Assembly (NCBI GenBank): GCA_934590165.1
Contig: CAKTOO010000006.1
Coordinates: 1 to 64,000, forward strand
From: an uncultured Dysosmobacter sp.
Lineage (GTDB): Bacteria > Bacillota > Clostridia > Oscillospirales > Oscillospiraceae
DNA: 64,000 bases
Direction: 5' to 3'
Below the pieces are notes generated by a model, which saw only the letters and a program-made list of their open reading frames with translations, made no database searches and was not told the origin of the DNA. Shown here one piece after another: positions 1 through 7,368 of the stretch; the stretch's first letter is position 1, and each line of letters begins with the position of its first letter. A program made the position numbers and the translations under genes.

Positions 1-548
1 GCGCCGTGGCTGGTGCCGATGGCGATGGCCAGAGAGTCGCAGCCGGTCTTGGCGACGAACTCCTCGACCTCCTCGGGGCGGGTGTAGGAAGCGGCGTGAG
101 CGGCCACCTTCACATCGTCCTCGATGCCGGCCAGGGTGCCCAGCTCGGCCTCGACGACCACGCCGTGGTCGTGGGCATACTCCACGACCTTCTTGGTGAT
201 CTCAATGTTTTCGGCGAAGGGCTTGGAGGAGGCGTCGATCATGACGGAGGTGAAGCCGCCGTCGATGCAGGACTTGCAGGTCTCGAAATCGGGGCCGTGG
301 TCCAGGTGCAGAGCGATGGGGATATCGGGGCACTCGATAACGGCAGCCTCCACCAGCTTCACCAGATAGGTGTGGTTGGCGTAGGCGCGGGCGCCCTTGG
401 AGACCTGGAGGATCAGGGGGGCCTTCAGCTCCTGAGCGGCCTCGGTGATGCCCTGGACGATTTCCATGTTGTTGACGTTGAAAGCGCCGATGGCGTAACC
501 GCCGTCGTAGGCCTTCTTGAACATTTCGGTAGTGGTGACCAATGCCAT
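1..548 (-). CDS. fba: Class II fructose-1,6-bisphosphate aldolase, 3' end outside window
   Basis: Zinc-dependent cleavage of fructose-1,6-bisphosphate to dihydroxyacetone phosphate and glyceraldehyde-3-phosphate, in cytoplasmic glycolysis. About 182 N-terminal residues are present, beginning MALVTTTEMFKKAYDGGYAI. The class II zinc/substrate motif LHLDHGPDFE and the later EAELGTLAGIEDD motif are visible. The gene runs off the left edge. The ATG at 546-548 is preceded by AGGAG at good spacing. It diverges from the phosphofructokinase gene, so two successive glycolytic steps share one intergenic region. Confidence 0.93.
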   Translation of the reverse strand, partial: MALVTTTEMFKKAYDGGYAIGAFNVNNMEIVQGITEAAQELKAPLILQVSKGARAYANHTYLVKLVEAAVIECPDIPIALHLDHGPDFETCKSCIDGGFTSVMIDASSKPFAENIEITKKVVEYAHDHGVVVEAELGTLAGIEDDVKVAAHAASYTRPEEVEEFVAKTGCDSLAIAIGTSHG

Positions 549-676
549 AATGTTTCACTCCTATTCTTATTTGTCCCGCCCCATTTGAAGCCCCTTTGCC
601 GCCCCGATGTAAAAGAGTTCGTTAAAGGATTGGCAAATTAGACGTTTCAAATGGACGAAAACGTTTTTCCTCTATG

Positions 677-704
677 ATAATATCACAGAAAAATTAAATT
701 GCAA
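677..704 (-). promoter_or_regulatory. Sigma-A promoter of fba
   Basis: On the minus strand TTGCAA (699-704) is followed after 16 bp by TATTAT (677-682), with a TGA extended -10 directly upstream. The predicted leader is about 120 nt. Confidence 0.6.
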
Positions 705-707
705 GTA

Positions 708-736
708 TTTACAATTCTTTTTTTCAATGATATGAT
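708..736 (+). promoter_or_regulatory. Sigma-A promoter of the phosphofructokinase gene
   Basis: TTTACA (708-713), 17 bp, TATGAT (731-736). Predicted transcription start is near 743, immediately before the long inverted repeat at 744-829. Confidence 0.65.
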
Positions 737-743
737 AGCAATG

Positions 744-829
744 CCCTCAGTTGACAAAAGACCATACGTTTTTTCCCGCCCGTGACCCTGGCAAAGGGCC
801 TTCGCGTGTGGTTTTTTGTCACCTGAGGG
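744..829 (+). promoter_or_regulatory. Long stem-loop at the 5' end of the pfk mRNA
   Basis: Bases 744-769 pair with 804-829: 26 positions with one mismatch (751/822) and three G-U pairs. The 34-nt loop holds a small CCCT/AGGG hairpin. The structure would begin at the very 5' end of the transcript and ends about 15 nt before the ribosome binding site (844-850). It could stabilise the mRNA or gate translation. As DNA, the arms could be a pair of inverted operator sites. Confidence 0.6.
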
Positions 830-859
830 TCCAAACAAATTCTGAGGAGGCTTTTTCTC

Positions 860-2098
860 ATGAGCGAACTGAAAGGCGCATGCATCGTGGGCCAGTCCGG
901 CGGTCCCACTTCCGTCATCAATGCCAGCGTGTACGGTGTCATCGACACCGCCCTGAAAAGCCCTAACATCACCCGCGTTCTGGGCGCGGAGCACGGTATC
1001 AAGGGCGTTTTGAACGACCGTCTGTTCGATATGGCCGAGGAGGACCCCGCCGAACTGGAGCTGCTGAAGTATACTCCTTCTTCTGCCCTGGGCTCCTGCC
1101 GTTATAAGATGGCCGATCCCGATGTGGACGACACCGATTACAAGCGCATTCTGGAGATCTTCAAGAAGTACGATGTCCGTTACTTCTTCTACAACGGCGG
1201 CAACGACTCCATGGATACCTGCAACAAGATCTCCAAGTACATGCAGAAGGTCGGCTATGAGTGCCGTGTCATGGGCGTGCCCAAGACCATCGACAACGAC
1301 CTCTACGGTACCGACCACTGCCCCGGCTTTGCCTCCGCCGCCAAGTATATCGCTACCTCCTGCATGGAGGTCTATCAGGATGCCCGCGTGTATGACACCG
1401 GCATGGTCTGCATCATCGAGATCATGGGCCGTCACGCCGGCTGGCTGGCTGGCGCCGCCGCCCTGGCCACCGCTTACGGCGCTGGCCCCGACCTGGTGTA
1501 TCTGCCTGAGGTGGACTTCGACATGGACGCCTTCCTGGCGGATGTGGAGCGCATCTACAAGGAGAAGGGCAACTGCATGGTGGCTGTTTCCGAGGGCATC
1601 CACTATGCTGACGGCACCTTCGTTTCCGAGGCCAAGACCTCTGCCACCGACGGCTTCGGCCATGCCCAGCTGGGCGGCCTGGCTTCCCTGCTGGCCAATA
1701 TCGTCAAGGAGAAGACCGGCGCCAAGGTCCGCGGCATTGAGCTGAGCCTGCTGCAGCGCTGCGGCGCGCACCTGGCCTCCGAGACTGATATCGAGGAGTC
1801 CTACATGTCCGGCAAGGCCGCCGTGGAGAACGCCGTGGCTGGCATCACCGACAAGATGGTGGGCTTTGAGCGCACCTATGAGGACGGCAAGTACGTCTGC
1901 AAGACGAAGCTGCTGGGCCTGACCGATGTGGCCAACACCGAGAAGAAGGTCCCCCTGGAGTGGATCAACGCCGCCCATAACGGTGTGGAGAAGCCCTTCA
2001 TCGACTATGTGCTGCCCCTGATCCAGGGCGAGCCCAAGCTGCCCAAGCAGGATTCCCTGCCCCGCTTTGCCAAGCTGAAGAAGGTCTTGGCGAAGTAA
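860..2098 (+). CDS. 6-phosphofructokinase, pyrophosphate-dependent type
   Basis: Phosphorylates fructose-6-phosphate in glycolysis. The 412-residue protein has GQSGGPTSVINAS at the N-terminus, GGNDSMDT near residues 112-119 in place of the GGDGS of ATP enzymes, and PKTIDND near 141-147. The lysine in PKTIDND, where ATP-dependent enzymes have glycine, is the usual mark of a pyrophosphate donor, so the reaction is probably reversible. The start has GAGGAGG 9 nt upstream. The gene is monocistronic, between its own promoter and the terminator at 2116-2155. Donor specificity is inferred from these motifs. Confidence 0.9.
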   Translation: MSELKGACIVGQSGGPTSVINASVYGVIDTALKSPNITRVLGAEHGIKGVLNDRLFDMAEEDPAELELLKYTPSSALGSCRYKMADPDVDDTDYKRILEIFKKYDVRYFFYNGGNDSMDTCNKISKYMQKVGYECRVMGVPKTIDNDLYGTDHCPGFASAAKYIATSCMEVYQDARVYDTGMVCIIEIMGRHAGWLAGAAALATAYGAGPDLVYLPEVDFDMDAFLADVERIYKEKGNCMVAVSEGIHYADGTFVSEAKTSATDGFGHAQLGGLASLLANIVKEKTGAKVRGIELSLLQRCGAHLASETDIEESYMSGKAAVENAVAGITDKMVGFERTYEDGKYVCKTKLLGLTDVANTEKKVPLEWINAAHNGVEKPFIDYVLPLIQGEPKLPKQDSLPRFAKLKKVLAK

Positions 2099-2115
2099 GC
2101 GCCTCCTCCCTATTG

Positions 2116-2155
2116 AAAAACCAGCGTGTACCGCTTTGGTACACGCTGGTTTTTT
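2116..2155. terminator. Bidirectional terminator between pfk and pyk
   Basis: A 17-bp stem (AAAAACCAGCGTGTACC with its complement) and a 5-nt loop, with T-runs in both directions. It serves the convergent pfk and pyruvate kinase genes. Confidence 0.9.
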
Positions 2156-3146
2156 ATTCGTGCTCCGCCAGATAGCGGCGGGCCTCCCGGGCCGTCTCCG
2201 TGAGATAGCGGATAGCCTCCGCCGGATACTGGCCCACGGCGGTCTCTCCGGTGACCATGACGCCCCAGGCACCGTCCGCCACGGCGTTGAAAATGTCGCT
2301 GACCTCCGCCCGGGTGGGCACAGGGGAACGCTCCATGGACGCCAGCATCTGGGTCACCACGATGAAGGGCTTCCCCGCCGCCCGGCAGGCGGCGGCAATG
2401 TTCTTCTGCACGGCGGGCAGGTGCCACAGGGGCATATCGTTGCCAAGGTCCCCCCGGGCAATGACGATGACATCCGCCTGAGGCAGGATGTCATCCAGGT
2501 GGGCAGCGCCTTCCAGGGTCTCGATCTTGGCGAACAGCTTCAGGTGTCCGGCGCCGTTTTCCGCCAGGATGCGCCGCAGGCGGCACAGCTCCTCCCCGCT
2601 GTGAACGAAGGGCTGCAAAAGCCCGGTGACGCCGAAGCGCTCCGCCTGGCGGATGTTTTGGAGATCCCGCTCCGTCAGCACCGGAAGGCGCAGGTCCCTC
2701 CCCGGAAGCTTGATGCTCTTGCGCCCGGTGAGAATGCCGCCACGGAGGACCCTGCCCTCCGCACACTTTCCTTTGACGGCAGTGACCTCCAGGGCCAGCT
2801 TTCCGTCGTCCAGCAGTACCTCACAGCCATGCTCCAGAGCCGCCAGCACCACGGCCGGGACCGGGATGCCACCCTCCCCCAGCCGGACGGCGGCGCCGTT
2901 TTCCAGTGTTACGGGGGCGTCCAGGTTCCCCAGGCGGAGCTCCGGCCCCTGGGTGTCGATGACCAGCTGGGGCGCTTCCGCGCCGACGGCGGTCGCCTCC
3001 CGGAACGCCTCCAGCATCCCAGCGCTGTCCGTCAGGTCACAGTGGGACAGGTTCAGCCGCATACCGGTCATGCCGGCGCGGAACATGGCCTCCAGGGTCT
3101 CCCGGCTGCCGCAGGCGGGACCGAAGGTCCCGTAGATCTGTGTCAT
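2154..3146 (-). CDS. Short pyruvate kinase-like protein lacking the C-terminal domain
   Basis: Predicted to transfer phosphate from phosphoenolpyruvate to ADP. Only 330 residues, against about 470 or more for standard enzymes. Family motifs are present in order: TFGPA, RLNLSH, DTQGPELRLG, LFAKIETLEG with the catalytic lysine, ARGDLGNDMP, GKPFIVVTQMLASM and TRAEVSDIFNAVADG. The chain ends just after YPAEAIRYL, where the barrel domain finishes, so the allosteric C domain is absent. N-terminal substitutions (TQIYGT for TKIVCT, DTQGPE for DTKGPE) are unusual. It lies 12 nt downstream of coaX and shares its promoter. It may be an unregulated isoenzyme or have a different substrate. Confidence 0.82.
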   Translation of the reverse strand: MTQIYGTFGPACGSRETLEAMFRAGMTGMRLNLSHCDLTDSAGMLEAFREATAVGAEAPQLVIDTQGPELRLGNLDAPVTLENGAAVRLGEGGIPVPAVVLAALEHGCEVLLDDGKLALEVTAVKGKCAEGRVLRGGILTGRKSIKLPGRDLRLPVLTERDLQNIRQAERFGVTGLLQPFVHSGEELCRLRRILAENGAGHLKLFAKIETLEGAAHLDDILPQADVIVIARGDLGNDMPLWHLPAVQKNIAAACRAAGKPFIVVTQMLASMERSPVPTRAEVSDIFNAVADGAWGVMVTGETAVGQYPAEAIRYLTETAREARRYLAEHE

Positions 3147-3158
3147 GTCAATTCTCCA

Positions 3159-3929
3159 TCATTTGTTTTTCTGATAGATGGTCCAAAGCCCCTCCATCAG
3201 CAGATATTTGTCGTAAACGATCTTGTTGCGGCAGTAGCGGACGATGACCGGTGCATTGCCGCCGGTGGCCACCACACTGACCTCCCGGCCGGGGAACTGC
3301 TCCCGGATGCGGTCGATAACGCCGTCCAGCATCCCGGCGGTGCCGTACACGATGCCGGAGCGCATACAGTCCTCCGTGTTCTTGCCGATGAGCGCCTTGG
3401 GGTGCTGCAGCGAGATGGCGGGCAACTGGGCGGCCCGGCGGGAAAGGGCCTCCAGGGATACGTTGACCCCCGGCAGCAGCAAGCCGCCCTCGTAGTTGCG
3501 GCCCTCGGAAATGACGCCAATGGTGGTGGCGGTGCCCATGTCAATGGTGATGATGGGCGTTGGGAATTTCTCCAGCGCCGCCACGGCGTCCGCCACAATG
3601 TCCGCGCCTACCTGGGTCTGGACTGCCAGACGGATGTTCAGGCCCGTCCGCACACCAGGCCCCACCACCATGGGCGGCTTGCCCAGCAGCCGGGTCAGTG
3701 CCTTTTCCATCATAAAATTCAGCGGCGGCACCACGCTGCACAAAATGGCACCGGTGACATCCGTATAATTAAAGTGGTACAGGGTGAACAGGTTCATCAG
3801 GTCAATGCTGATCTGGTCCGCTGTTTTGCGGCTGTCCGTATCCAGGGACGCCAAAAAACGCAGGCTCTTGTTCTTATCGAACAGGCCCACGGAGGTATTG
3901 GAGTTGCCAACATCGATGGCAAGCAGCAT
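3159..3929 (-). CDS. coaX: Type III pantothenate kinase
   Basis: First step of coenzyme A synthesis: ATP-dependent phosphorylation of pantothenate. The 256 residues are normal for CoaX. The ASKHA-fold motifs DVGNSNTSVGLFD near residue 6, GPGVRTGLNIRL near 95-106 and IDMGTATT near 128-135 are visible. It is first in a two-gene operon with the short pyruvate kinase. Confidence 0.93.
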   Translation of the reverse strand: MLLAIDVGNSNTSVGLFDKNKSLRFLASLDTDSRKTADQISIDLMNLFTLYHFNYTDVTGAILCSVVPPLNFMMEKALTRLLGKPPMVVGPGVRTGLNIRLAVQTQVGADIVADAVAALEKFPTPIITIDMGTATTIGVISEGRNYEGGLLLPGVNVSLEALSRRAAQLPAISLQHPKALIGKNTEDCMRSGIVYGTAGMLDGVIDRIREQFPGREVSVVATGGNAPVIVRYCRNKIVYDKYLLMEGLWTIYQKNK

Positions 3930-3970
3930 AGGGTCTTCTCCCCTTTCGTCTTTCGTGTGGTTTTGCCTTT

Positions 3971-3999
3971 ATGGTATCACGACTTGCCGCCCCTTGCAA
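3971..3999 (-). promoter_or_regulatory. Promoter of coaX-pyk
   Basis: Minus-strand TTGCAA (3994-3999), 17 bp, TACCAT (3971-3976), with a TGA extended -10. Confidence 0.55.
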
Positions 4000-4039
4000 G
4001 TGGCGTCCTGTCCGCACCGGAGCAAATCTTCGGCTTTGA

Positions 4040-4068
4040 TTGACATCGTACATTTGTTCTTGTATAAT
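4040..4068 (+). promoter_or_regulatory. Full-consensus sigma-A promoter of alkA-ogt
   Basis: TTGACA (4040-4045), 17 bp, TATAAT (4063-4068): both hexamers match consensus exactly. Predicted start near 4075, which leaves only about 5 nt before the ATG at 4080 and so favours the start at 4104. Confidence 0.8.
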
Positions 4069-4103
4069 AAACACATATCATGACAGCAAGAGAGGATGCC
4101 GCC

Positions 4104-4763
4104 ATGGAATTTTTGTATGGAGACCGGGAATTTACCCATCTGTGTGCACGGGACGCAAAGCTGGCCGCCGCCATTGACCGCATCGGGCATGTGAGCCGGG
4201 AGGTGGACACGGACCTGTTTTCCTCCGTCATCCACCACATCATCGGCCAGCAGGTGTCTACCGCTGCCCAGCGGACGGTATGGCGCCGCTTTTTGGACCT
4301 GGTGGGCCGGGAAGTGACAGCGGAGCGCGTCTGCGCCAGGAGCCGGGAGGAACTGCAAGCCCTGGGAATGACCTGGCGGAAGGCGGATTACATCCTGGAC
4401 TTTGCCGGCAGGGTCCGTGACGGCAGCTTTGATGTGGAGGCTCTGAGCAGCCTGCCGGATGACGCGGTGCGGGAGCAGCTTTCCTCCCTGCGGGGCATCG
4501 GCCCCTGGACAGCGGAGATGCTGATGATCTTTTGTATGCAGCGGCCGGATGTGGTCAGCTACGGCGACCTGGCCATTCTCCGGGGGATGCGGATGCTGTA
4601 CCGGAAAAAGGCCATCGACCGCAAGACCTTTGACCGTTACCGGAAGCGGTACAGTCCCTATGGCACCACTGCCAGTTTGTACCTGTGGGCCATCGCGGGC
4701 GGTGCCCTTCCGGAGCTGACGGACCCCGCGGCCCCAAAAAAGAAAGGAGAGAAAACGCCATGA
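4104..4763 (+). CDS. alkA: DNA-3-methyladenine glycosylase II-type (HhH-GPD superfamily)
   Basis: Excises alkylated bases in base excision repair. The helix-hairpin-helix is at LSSLRGIGPWTAEML and the catalytic aspartate in YGDLAILRGMR, as in the AlkA branch. IGQQVSTAAQ is the other family hallmark. About 219 residues. I chose the ATG at 4104 (MEFLYGDREF) because AGAGAGG precedes it by 8 nt; the in-frame ATG at 4080 sits almost at the transcription start. The stop overlaps the next ATG as ATGA, so the two repair genes are coupled. Confidence 0.88.
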   Translation: MEFLYGDREFTHLCARDAKLAAAIDRIGHVSREVDTDLFSSVIHHIIGQQVSTAAQRTVWRRFLDLVGREVTAERVCARSREELQALGMTWRKADYILDFAGRVRDGSFDVEALSSLPDDAVREQLSSLRGIGPWTAEMLMIFCMQRPDVVSYGDLAILRGMRMLYRKKAIDRKTFDRYRKRYSPYGTTASLYLWAIAGGALPELTDPAAPKKKGEKTP

Positions 4764-5287
4764 CCTACCTCATGCACATGGACTCCCCGGTGGGACCGCT
4801 GCACCTGGCCTCCGACGGTCAGGCCATCACCGGCCTCTGGCTGGAGGGCCAGAAGTATTTTGCCGCTACCTTGGAAAAGGATGCGCGGGAAGGCAGCCTG
4901 CCCGTTTTTGACAGCGCCAGAGACTGGCTGGAGGCGTATTTTGCCAAAAAGCCCCTGCCTTCCCTGCCGCCCCTGGCGCCCAAGGGCAGCCCCTTCCGCC
5001 AGGAGGTTTGGAAACGTCTGCTGGAGATCCCTTACGGTCAAACCACCACTTACGGCGCCATCACCAAGGCTCTGAAAGCCGCAGGTATCTCCGCCGCCGC
5101 CCAAGCAGTGGGCGGTGCCGTGGGCCACAATCCCATATCCATCCTCATCCCTTGCCACCGGGTGGTGGGCTGCGGCGGCAGCCTCACGGGCTATGCCGGC
5201 GGCGTGGCGAAAAAACAGTTCCTGCTGGAGCTGGAGGGCGTGGACATGACGGCGTTGTACGTGCCGAAAAAAGGGACAGCGCTGTAA
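4760..5287 (+). CDS. ogt: Methylated-DNA--protein-cysteine methyltransferase
   Basis: Suicide repair of O6-alkylguanine by transfer of the alkyl group to the active-site cysteine. The 175-residue protein has the diagnostic IPCHRVVG motif and the DNA-binding helix region IPYGQTTTYGAI. The start at 4760 overlaps the alkA stop, with AAAGGAGA 9 nt upstream. Pairing with alkA makes a compact operon for both N- and O-alkyl damage. No Ada-type regulatory domain is fused. Confidence 0.94.
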   Translation: MTYLMHMDSPVGPLHLASDGQAITGLWLEGQKYFAATLEKDAREGSLPVFDSARDWLEAYFAKKPLPSLPPLAPKGSPFRQEVWKRLLEIPYGQTTTYGAITKALKAAGISAAAQAVGGAVGHNPISILIPCHRVVGCGGSLTGYAGGVAKKQFLLELEGVDMTALYVPKKGTAL

Positions 5288-5303
5288 ATCTAAACCGCAT
5301 TAC

Positions 5304-5343
5304 AATAAAGCGGCACCAGTCTATTGGCCGGTGCCGCTTTATT
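5304..5343. terminator. Bidirectional terminator between ogt and the spoIVA 3' end
   Basis: A perfect 14-bp stem (AATAAAGCGGCACC at 5304-5317 with 5330-5343) with A/T tracts on both sides, between convergent genes. Confidence 0.85.
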
Positions 5344-5346
5344 GCG

Positions 5347-5628
5347 TCACAGAATGATACAGATAAGGCCCCCACTGCCCTCATTGATGATGCGTGTCAG
5401 GGTCTCCTGGAGCTTTTTCCGGGCGTCCTCCGGCATCCGCTTCAGCTTGGCCTGCAAATCCTCGTTGACCAGTTCGTGGAAGCTGCGGCCGAAGATGTTG
5501 GACTGCCAGATCTTACTGGTGTCTCCTTCAAACTCCTGAAGCAGGTAGTTCACCATGTCCTCGGACTGCTTTTCGTTGCCGACAATGGGCGAGACAGCGG
5601 TCTCAATGTCCGCCCGGATCATATGTAT
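5347..5628 (-). CDS. spoIVA: spoIVA 3' segment (last 90 codons), separated from the 5' part
   Basis: Reading on the minus strand from the core at 5620-5628 gives IRADIETAVSPIVG and continues to the family's invariant end INEGSGGLICIIL: 90 residues of the SpoIVA C-terminus, the part that anchors the coat ATPase on the forespore through SpoVM. It has no ribosome binding site. In the present arrangement the upstream frame reads into the recombinase end. The matching 5' part stops at 15661, and joining the two cores gives the contiguous SpoIVA sequence SAPSIHMIRADIE. It is therefore an interrupted gene part, not an independent gene. Confidence 0.93.
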   Translation of the reverse strand: MHMIRADIETAVSPIVGNEKQSEDMVNYLLQEFEGDTSKIWQSNIFGRSFHELVNEDLQAKLKRMPEDARKKLQETLTRIINEGSGGLICIIL

Positions 5629-7259
5629 GCTCTGGAACAAACAGAAGGGCATCCCCGCCGGCGGTGAATGGTGAAGGCCTCCCCTTCTCTCCGGCCTTTC
5701 AGCCACACGGACACATGGATACAGCCGTTCGCCTCCCCCGCCACTTCCAGATGGTCCAGCAGGGCGTCCAGCACCAGCTGGGAAAAGCCGCAAGGAAAGG
5801 TCAATTCTTCCGCGATAGCCTGCCGCAGCGCCCCGGCGGACTGCGCTGTCTCCCGGCAGCGGAGCTTTTCCGCCTCCAGCGTGTCCACTTCCGCCTGCAA
5901 AACCTCCAGTTCCTCGTTGAAGCGGCGGTTGCGGAGGATGAATTCCCCGTCAGAGATGCAGCCGCTGACGCTTAGATCCAGCAGCTTGTCCTTTCTTTTT
6001 AGGAGCGCGTCGGCGCTCTTGCGCTTCTGCGCCAGTTCCCCCTCCAGCCGGGCGGAGGGACCGGCGTCGGAATACAACTGCACCATTTCCCGGATAAAAC
6101 CCGTCCGATCAGGCAGCACCCCATCCAAGCACTGCCGCATAATATTGTCCAACTCCTCTGTGTAAAGCGTAGGACCTATACATCCACTCTTTCCGTTTTT
6201 TACATATTCCCGGCAGTGCCATACCTCTTTTTCACAGGTTTTGAAACGGTACAAGGAGCGGTAATAGGGCACATGATGGACGCCGCAGAGAATTTTACCG
6301 CTGTATGGGTACTTGTTTTGATAGCTGCTTTTGTCCCGGGCGCTCTGCTTGGCGGAGCGGCTGGCGAGGATGGCATTTGCCCGGTCCCAAAGCTCCTCGG
6401 GCACGATGGCCGGCACTGCCTCCTCGTTCCGGTAGGTGACCCATTGCTCCGGGGAGAACTGCTTGACCTCCTTGAGCTTGTAGTCCACCTTGCTGGTCTT
6501 ACCGCCGCAGTACCAGCCCTTGTACTTGGGATTGGAGAGGATGCCCCGGATGGTGCTGAAGGAAAAGCTGTTTCCACTGCTGTTTTGATAGCCCAGCTCC
6601 GAAAGGCGGGCGGCCACGCCCCGGATACCCAGCAATTGGTTGGCGTACAGGTCGAAGATGAGGCGGACGATCTTGGCTTCCTCCTCGTCGATGACCAGCC
6701 GCCCCTCCTGCTTGTGGTAGCCCCAGATGCGGCTGCTGCCCAGCACCACGCCGTTTTCGATGGCCCGCTTGAAGCCGAAGCGGACCCGCTCCGAAATTTT
6801 GCGGACCTCGTCCTGGGCAATGGAGGACATGATAGTGAGCCGCAGCTCCGCGTCCGGCAGGAGGGTGTTGATATTGTCCGATTGGAACAACACCCCCACG
6901 CCGCAGGCAAGCAGCTCCTGGGTGTAGCGGATGCTGTCCAGGGTATTGCGGGAAAAGCGGGAGATCTCCTTGGTGACGATAAAGTCAAAGCGGTGGGCTT
7001 TGGCGTCCTCGATCATGCGGAGAAAGTTTTCCCGCTTCCCCACGCTGGTGCCGCTGATGCCCTCGTCAATGTAGCCCTCCACAAAGGACCAGTGTTCGTT
7101 TTTTCGGATGAACGCACTGTAATAGCTCACCTGGGCGGACAGGGAGTGCAATTGTGCGTCCTTGTCCGTGGAGACGCGGGCATAGTAAGTTACCCGCAGG
7201 GGCAGGTCATAGATGGTCTTTCCGGCGCTCAGCGCCTGCCGGATGGCGTAAATGTCCAT
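5619..7259 (-). CDS. Large serine recombinase
   Basis: Predicted to catalyse excision and integration of the spoIVA element. 546 residues from the ATG at 7257-7259, which has GGAGG 8 nt upstream. The resolvase domain spans about residues 20-170 with catalytic Ser30 in YYARVSTDKD and the RFSRNTLDSIRYTQELL region. A recombinase domain follows. A zinc ribbon begins at KILCGVHHVPYY and includes HCREYVKNGKSGC, and a charged coiled coil starts near LEGELAQKRKSADALL. This is the layout of large serine integrases. The last codons lie inside the left attachment site, and the final stop base comes from the neighbouring spoIVA DNA, so excision would remove the stop. Confidence 0.95.
   Translation of the reverse strand: MDIYAIRQALSAGKTIYDLPLRVTYYARVSTDKDAQLHSLSAQVSYYSAFIRKNEHWSFVEGYIDEGISGTSVGKRENFLRMIEDAKAHRFDFIVTKEISRFSRNTLDSIRYTQELLACGVGVLFQSDNINTLLPDAELRLTIMSSIAQDEVRKISERVRFGFKRAIENGVVLGSSRIWGYHKQEGRLVIDEEEAKIVRLIFDLYANQLLGIRGVAARLSELGYQNSSGNSFSFSTIRGILSNPKYKGWYCGGKTSKVDYKLKEVKQFSPEQWVTYRNEEAVPAIVPEELWDRANAILASRSAKQSARDKSSYQNKYPYSGKILCGVHHVPYYRSLYRFKTCEKEVWHCREYVKNGKSGCIGPTLYTEELDNIMRQCLDGVLPDRTGFIREMVQLYSDAGPSARLEGELAQKRKSADALLKRKDKLLDLSVSGCISDGEFILRNRRFNEELEVLQAEVDTLEAEKLRCRETAQSAGALRQAIAEELTFPCGFSQLVLDALLDHLEVAGEANGCIHVSVWLKGRREGEAFTIHRRRGCPSVCSRAYI
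5620..5648. other. Left attachment site of the spoIVA element
   Basis: Core CATATGTAT (5620-5628), then GC, then arm TCTGGAACAAACAGAAGG (5631-5648). The sequence left of the core is spoIVA coding DNA; the sequence right of it is the 3' end of the recombinase gene. Confidence 0.88.
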
Positions 7260-7294
7260 GGCGGTTCCTCCATCGCTTCTGTTTCTTCCCTTTA

Positions 7295-7323
7295 TGCATA
7301 TGGAGGCGGCGGCGCGGATATGC
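7295..7323 (-). promoter_or_regulatory. Sigma-E-like promoter of the recombinase gene
   Basis: Minus strand GCATATC (7317-7323), 14 bp, CATATGCA (7295-7302), compared with the mother-cell sigma-E consensus KMATATT / CATACAHT. It lies between the terminator at 7331-7364 and the recombinase start. Matches are partial and found by eye. Confidence 0.45.
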
Positions 7324-7330
7324 GTTGACG

Positions 7331-7364
7331 AAAAACGTCCCGCCGGAGCAGGTCCGACGGGACG
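7331..7364 (-). terminator. Terminator insulating the recombinase from upstream transcription
   Basis: An 11-bp stem (7336-7346 with 7354-7364, one internal mismatch) followed on the minus strand by five T. It ends transcription coming from the 49-residue ORF and the transporter operon. Confidence 0.75.
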
Positions 7365-7368
7365 AATG

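Noticed and set aside
751..756. TTGACA as a pfk -35
   Set aside because: No -10 at proper distance; it is part of the stem-loop arm, and a better promoter lies at 708-736.
2136..4043. 635-codon plus-strand frame over pyk and coaX
   Set aside because: Antisense shadow of two well-recognised genes; it starts inside their terminator.
4080..4103. Earlier ATG for alkA
   Set aside because: Only about 5 nt after the predicted transcription start and no ribosome binding site.
5629..5793. Upstream part of the minus-strand reading frame that runs into the spoIVA 3' end
   Set aside because: Out-of-frame antisense-like extension through the end of the recombinase gene, with no ribosome binding site or family similarity. 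Only the part downstream of the core is real SpoIVA.
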